A stretch of DNA of 7,600 nucleotides from Paracoccaceae bacterium (GTDB taxonomy: Bacteria; Pseudomonadota; Alphaproteobacteria; Rhodobacterales; Rhodobacteraceae): contig JABSSB010000031.1 of assembly GCA_013214715.1 (NCBI GenBank), positions 13,011 to 20,610 of the forward strand, written 5' to 3'. The notes under the pieces were generated by a model. It did not search any database and was not told where the DNA came from. It saw nothing but the letters and a program-made list of their open reading frames with translations. Each line of letters begins with the position of its first letter. The stretch's first letter is position 1. A program made the translations under genes and the position numbers. This document shows positions 5,584 to 7,600 of this stretch, piece by piece.

Positions 5584-5619
5584 AAAGGGTAGGGCGGATC
5601 GCTGGCGATTTCACCCTTT
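5584..5619 (-). repeat. Hairpin between fmt and the DUF2461 gene
   Basis: AAAGGGT and ACCCTTT (5584-5590 and 5613-5619) pair perfectly over 7 bp, with a 22-base loop containing a second small stem, ATCG/CGAT. It begins 5 bp after the fmt stop. With only three Ts after the stem it is at best a weak terminator or attenuator for transcription leaving fmt. Confidence 0.3.
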
Positions 5620-5624
5620 GCGCA

Positions 5625-6524
5625 TCATTCCAATCTGTCGGGCAGGGTCAGACCCAACAACGCGGCCTGCACGGTCATCGGTTTTTTTCCGGCACGCTGA
5701 AGCTCGGTCACTTCAACGGCCCCTTCACCGCACGCCACGGTGAAGCCTTCCAGAACCTGTCCGGCACTGCCGCGCCCTGTCGTCACGCGAGAGCGCAGAA
5801 GCTTGATCCGTTCTCCGGCAAGCTCGGTCCAGGCGCCGGGAAAGGGGGACAGGCCGCGGATCTGCTGGTCGATCTGCGTGGCGGGCTGCGTCCAATCGAT
5901 CCGCGCCTCGGCCTTGTCGATCTTGCTGGCATAGGTCACGCCCTCGTCTGGCTGGGGCGCGGGCGATAGGTCTGGCAAATCGCGGAGTGTCTGAACGATC
6001 AGCCCTGCCCCCATCGCAGACAGGCGATCATGCAGATCGGCGGTGGTCTCCTCCGCGCCAATGGGCGTCGCTTCGCGCAACAGAACGGGGCCAGTGTCCA
6101 GCCCGGCCTCCATCTGCATGATGCAAACCCCGCTTTCGGCATCGCCCGCCATGATGGCGCGGTGGATTGGGGCCGCGCCGCGCCAACGCGGCAACAGGCT
6201 GGCGTGTATGTTCAGACAGCCATGTTCGGGCGCATCCAGAACCGCTTGGGGTAGGATCAGACCATAGGCCACCACCACCGCGATATCGGCCTGCAGCGCG
6301 GCCAGATCAGCCTGCGCTTCGGCCGAGCGCAGGGATGTAGGATGCCGCACGGGTAACCCCAGCGCTTCGGCACGGGCCTGCACGGGGCTGGGGCGGTCTT
6401 TCTTGCCGCGGCCTGCTGGGCGGGGTGGTTGCGAGTAGACGCACACAACCTCATGCCCGGCTTCCACCAGCGCATCAAGCGCTGGCACCGAAAACGCGGG
6501 CGTGCCCATGAAGATCACCCGCAT
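5625..6524 (-). CDS. fmt: Methionyl-tRNA formyltransferase
   Basis: Fmt transfers a formyl group from 10-formyltetrahydrofolate to initiator Met-tRNA, making fMet-tRNA for translation start. The 299-residue product starts MRVIFMGTPAFSVPALDAL and carries the formyltransferase core HGCLNIHASLLPRWRGAAPI (101-120). The catalytic triad N105, H107 and D143 (EAGLDTGPVL) is complete. PPRPAGRGKK (33-42) corresponds to the flexible loop region that contacts tRNA in Fmt proteins. The C-terminal OB-like domain begins around residue 205 (ASKIDKAEARIDW, IRGLSPFPGAWTEL). The ATG at 6524 lies 4 bp after the stop of the deformylase-like gene, with AAGGGA about 10 bases upstream, so it is cotranscribed with the deformylases. 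Pairing of def with fmt is widespread in bacteria, because formylation and deformylation belong to one cycle. Confidence 0.97.
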   Translation of the reverse strand: MRVIFMGTPAFSVPALDALVEAGHEVVCVYSQPPRPAGRGKKDRPSPVQARAEALGLPVRHPTSLRSAEAQADLAALQADIAVVVAYGLILPQAVLDAPEHGCLNIHASLLPRWRGAAPIHRAIMAGDAESGVCIMQMEAGLDTGPVLLREATPIGAEETTADLHDRLSAMGAGLIVQTLRDLPDLSPAPQPDEGVTYASKIDKAEARIDWTQPATQIDQQIRGLSPFPGAWTELAGERIKLLRSRVTTGRGSAGQVLEGFTVACGEGAVEVTELQRAGKKPMTVQAALLGLTLPDRLE

Positions 6525-6528
6525 CGGC

Positions 6529-7026
6529 CTATCCCTTCTGCTTGCGTGCCTTGCGCAGCAGCATATCGCGCTTGGTCTTTGATAGATTGTCGAAATACAT
6601 CCGCCCGTTCAAATGATCGATCTGATGCTGAACGCTGGTGGCTTCGATCCCGATGAAATCGCGTCGCGTGGTCACCCCGGCAGCGTTCATGTATCGAACC
6701 GTCACCGCACGTGGGCGTTTCAGTTTGGCCGATACGCCGGGCAGGTTGGGACTGGCCTCTTCATGGGCGCGCAGCTCGACCGAAGCATGCAGGATTTCCG
6801 GGTTGGCCATCAACACGGCGCGGCCTCTTTCGGTCGAGCCATCCACAACCGCCAGCCGTAACATCACCCCGATCTGAGGCGCGGCCAGCCCAACGCCGGG
6901 CATTGCCTCCATCGTGTCGACCATGTCTTGCCAGATCGCGCGGATCTCTTCGGTGACTTCTGCGACTGGTTCGGCCTTGGTCCGCAGGCGTTTATCCGGC
7001 CAGGGCAGGCAGCGGCGGATAGTCAT
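6529..7026 (-). CDS. Peptide deformylase-like protein with a degenerate active site
   Basis: The 165-residue product has the deformylase fold by sequence: motif 1, GVGLAAPQIGV (44-54), is perfect, and the ending SKTKRDMLLRKARKQK resembles deformylase C-termini. The other two motifs are altered. Motif 2, normally EGCLS, reads EASPN at 90-94, so the cysteine that binds the catalytic metal is Ser92. Motif 3, normally HExxH, reads HQIDH at 134-138, so the catalytic glutamate is Gln135, while H134 and H138 remain. I translated both sites codon by codon; the reading frame is open and well conserved around them, so this is not a frameshift. A standard deformylase reaction is unlikely. It may be a pseudoenzyme that binds nascent chains, ribosomes or a partner deformylase, or have a changed activity. 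It overlaps the upstream deformylase gene by 4 bp (ATGA) and ends 4 bp before fmt. Annotation pipelines will probably label it def. Confidence 0.88.
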   Translation of the reverse strand: MTIRRCLPWPDKRLRTKAEPVAEVTEEIRAIWQDMVDTMEAMPGVGLAAPQIGVMLRLAVVDGSTERGRAVLMANPEILHASVELRAHEEASPNLPGVSAKLKRPRAVTVRYMNAAGVTTRRDFIGIEATSVQHQIDHLNGRMYFDNLSKTKRDMLLRKARKQKG

Positions 7027-7532
7027 GCCCCCGCCCCCCGCACGATGTCATAGCCCGCCTGCGCCGTGGCCCTCGCCTCTGGGTCCAGCCGGTCAAACGT
7101 CACCAGCCCATCGAGATGATCCAATTCATGCTGCGCACAGGTCGCGGCAAACCCGGTCAGATCAGCGCTGCGTGCGACCCCGTCGAGATCGGTCCAGTCC
7201 AGGGTGACGGTTTCAGGCCGGGTCACATCTGTCTGAATGCCGGGGATGGACAGGCAGCCTTCGGCACGGGTGGCGACTGCATCAGAGCGGGCCGTGATGC
7301 GTGGATTCAGACAGATCACCGGATCGGGCACGCCCTCTTTCCATGTCACATCCATCACAAAGATACGCTTCATCACGCCGACCTGCGGCCCGGCGAGGCC
7401 TCGGCCCGGCGCGTCATACATCGTATCGAGCATATCCTGCGCCAAGGCGCGCAGGTCCTCATCGGCCTGCACGGGCGCACAGATTTGGGACAGGCGCGGA
7501 TCCGGCCACAGCACAATCGGCAGAACTGCCAT
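7023..7532 (-). CDS. def: Peptide deformylase
   Basis: Peptide deformylase removes the formyl group from the N-terminal methionine of new proteins as they leave the ribosome. The 169-residue protein has all three motifs: GRGLAGPQVGV (43-53), EGCLSIPG (91-98, metal ligand C93) and QHELDHL (134-140, ligands H135 and H139, catalytic E136). One deviation is visible: motif 1 normally reads GLAAxQ and here has Gly48 for the second alanine, while Q50, which contacts the substrate, is kept. The protein should therefore be active, possibly with altered kinetics. The C-terminal tail is short and acidic-neutral, unlike the basic helix at the end of its neighbours. The ATG at 7532 shares its A with the TGA of the preceding deformylase gene (TGATG), and its own stop overlaps the next gene, so all three are translationally coupled. 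Confidence 0.93.
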   Translation of the reverse strand: MAVLPIVLWPDPRLSQICAPVQADEDLRALAQDMLDTMYDAPGRGLAGPQVGVMKRIFVMDVTWKEGVPDPVICLNPRITARSDAVATRAEGCLSIPGIQTDVTRPETVTLDWTDLDGVARSADLTGFAATCAQHELDHLDGLVTFDRLDPEARATAQAGYDIVRGAGA

Positions 7533-7600
7533 CAGCCGCGCGCCTTGTCACGTTTGTATTTCTGCATCTTGCGGGTGATCAGCTGACGCTTCATGGGGCC
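7532..7600 (-). CDS. def: C-terminal end of another peptide deformylase (partial)
   Basis: The last 22 codons of a gene entering from the right edge are visible, reading GPMKRQLITRKMQKYKRD then KARG and stop at 7532-7534. A Leu/Met-Lys-Arg-Gln stretch followed by a basic helix with TRKMQK is what I recall at the end of standard alphaproteobacterial deformylases, after the HExxH helix. The identification is supported by the two deformylase-type genes that follow without a gap, but the active site is outside the window. If correct, this is likely the main housekeeping enzyme and the first of three deformylase-family genes in a row. Confidence 0.72.
   Translation of the reverse strand, partial: GPMKRQLITRKMQKYKRDKARG

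Noticed and set aside
6529..7026. Reading the degenerate deformylase as a pseudogene
   Set aside because: There is no frameshift or stop, both ends overlap or abut neighbours in operon style, and the rest of the protein keeps family features, so a maintained variant fits better.
7116..7586. Plus-strand open frame of 156 codons opposite the second deformylase
   Set aside because: The minus-strand gene here has all three deformylase motifs; this frame mirrors it and has no motif of its own.
1..7600. Mobile elements, CRISPR arrays, tRNA or rRNA genes, toxin-antitoxin or defence systems
   Set aside because: No transposase or integrase motifs, regularly spaced repeats, or tRNA-like cloverleaf sequence were seen. 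The NYN gene has no small partner gene next to it to suggest a toxin pair.

Overview
The window looks like a chromosomal housekeeping region of an alphaproteobacterium, most likely of the Roseobacter/Rhodobacter group (Rhodobacteraceae). Pointers are the folK-rpoZ-rsh order, the long acidic omega subunit, the NYN protein next to ispH, several peptide deformylase genes in a row ahead of fmt, and a fairly high GC content. This placement rests on remembered family features, not on a search. No transposase, phage gene, CRISPR array, tRNA or rRNA was seen.

Layout, left to right. (1) Minus strand, 1-1555: folK, rpoZ and the first 181 codons of a bifunctional RelA/SpoT-type (p)ppGpp enzyme, which runs off the left edge. 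(2) A divergent control region, 1556-1696, with a perfect 10-bp inverted repeat. (3) Plus strand, 1697-4800: an NYN-domain putative RNase, then ispH, a DUF3429 membrane protein, a SAM methyltransferase and rnhA. From ispH onward the genes are 4 bp apart or overlap, so they are probably one transcription and translation unit. A perfect 12-bp hairpin sits on the ispH ribosome binding site. (4) A 100-bp GC-rich palindromic spacer between convergent genes, 4801-4900. (5) Minus strand, 4901-7600, transcribed from the right: the end of one peptide deformylase, a second deformylase with all three active-site motifs recognisable, a third deformylase-like protein that has lost key active-site residues, fmt, and a DUF2461 protein.

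How the genes fit together: block 1 links folate synthesis, RNA polymerase assembly and the stringent response. Block 3 combines isoprenoid precursor synthesis, RNA/DNA-hybrid removal and three less defined proteins. Block 5 covers both ends of the N-formyl-methionine cycle, with Fmt adding the formyl group to initiator tRNA and deformylases removing it from nascent proteins. The item most worth following up is the deformylase trio, because its middle member has Ser for the metal-ligand Cys and Gln for the catalytic Glu. The rest is largely ordinary core metabolism, with a few RNA hairpins at positions that could regulate expression.
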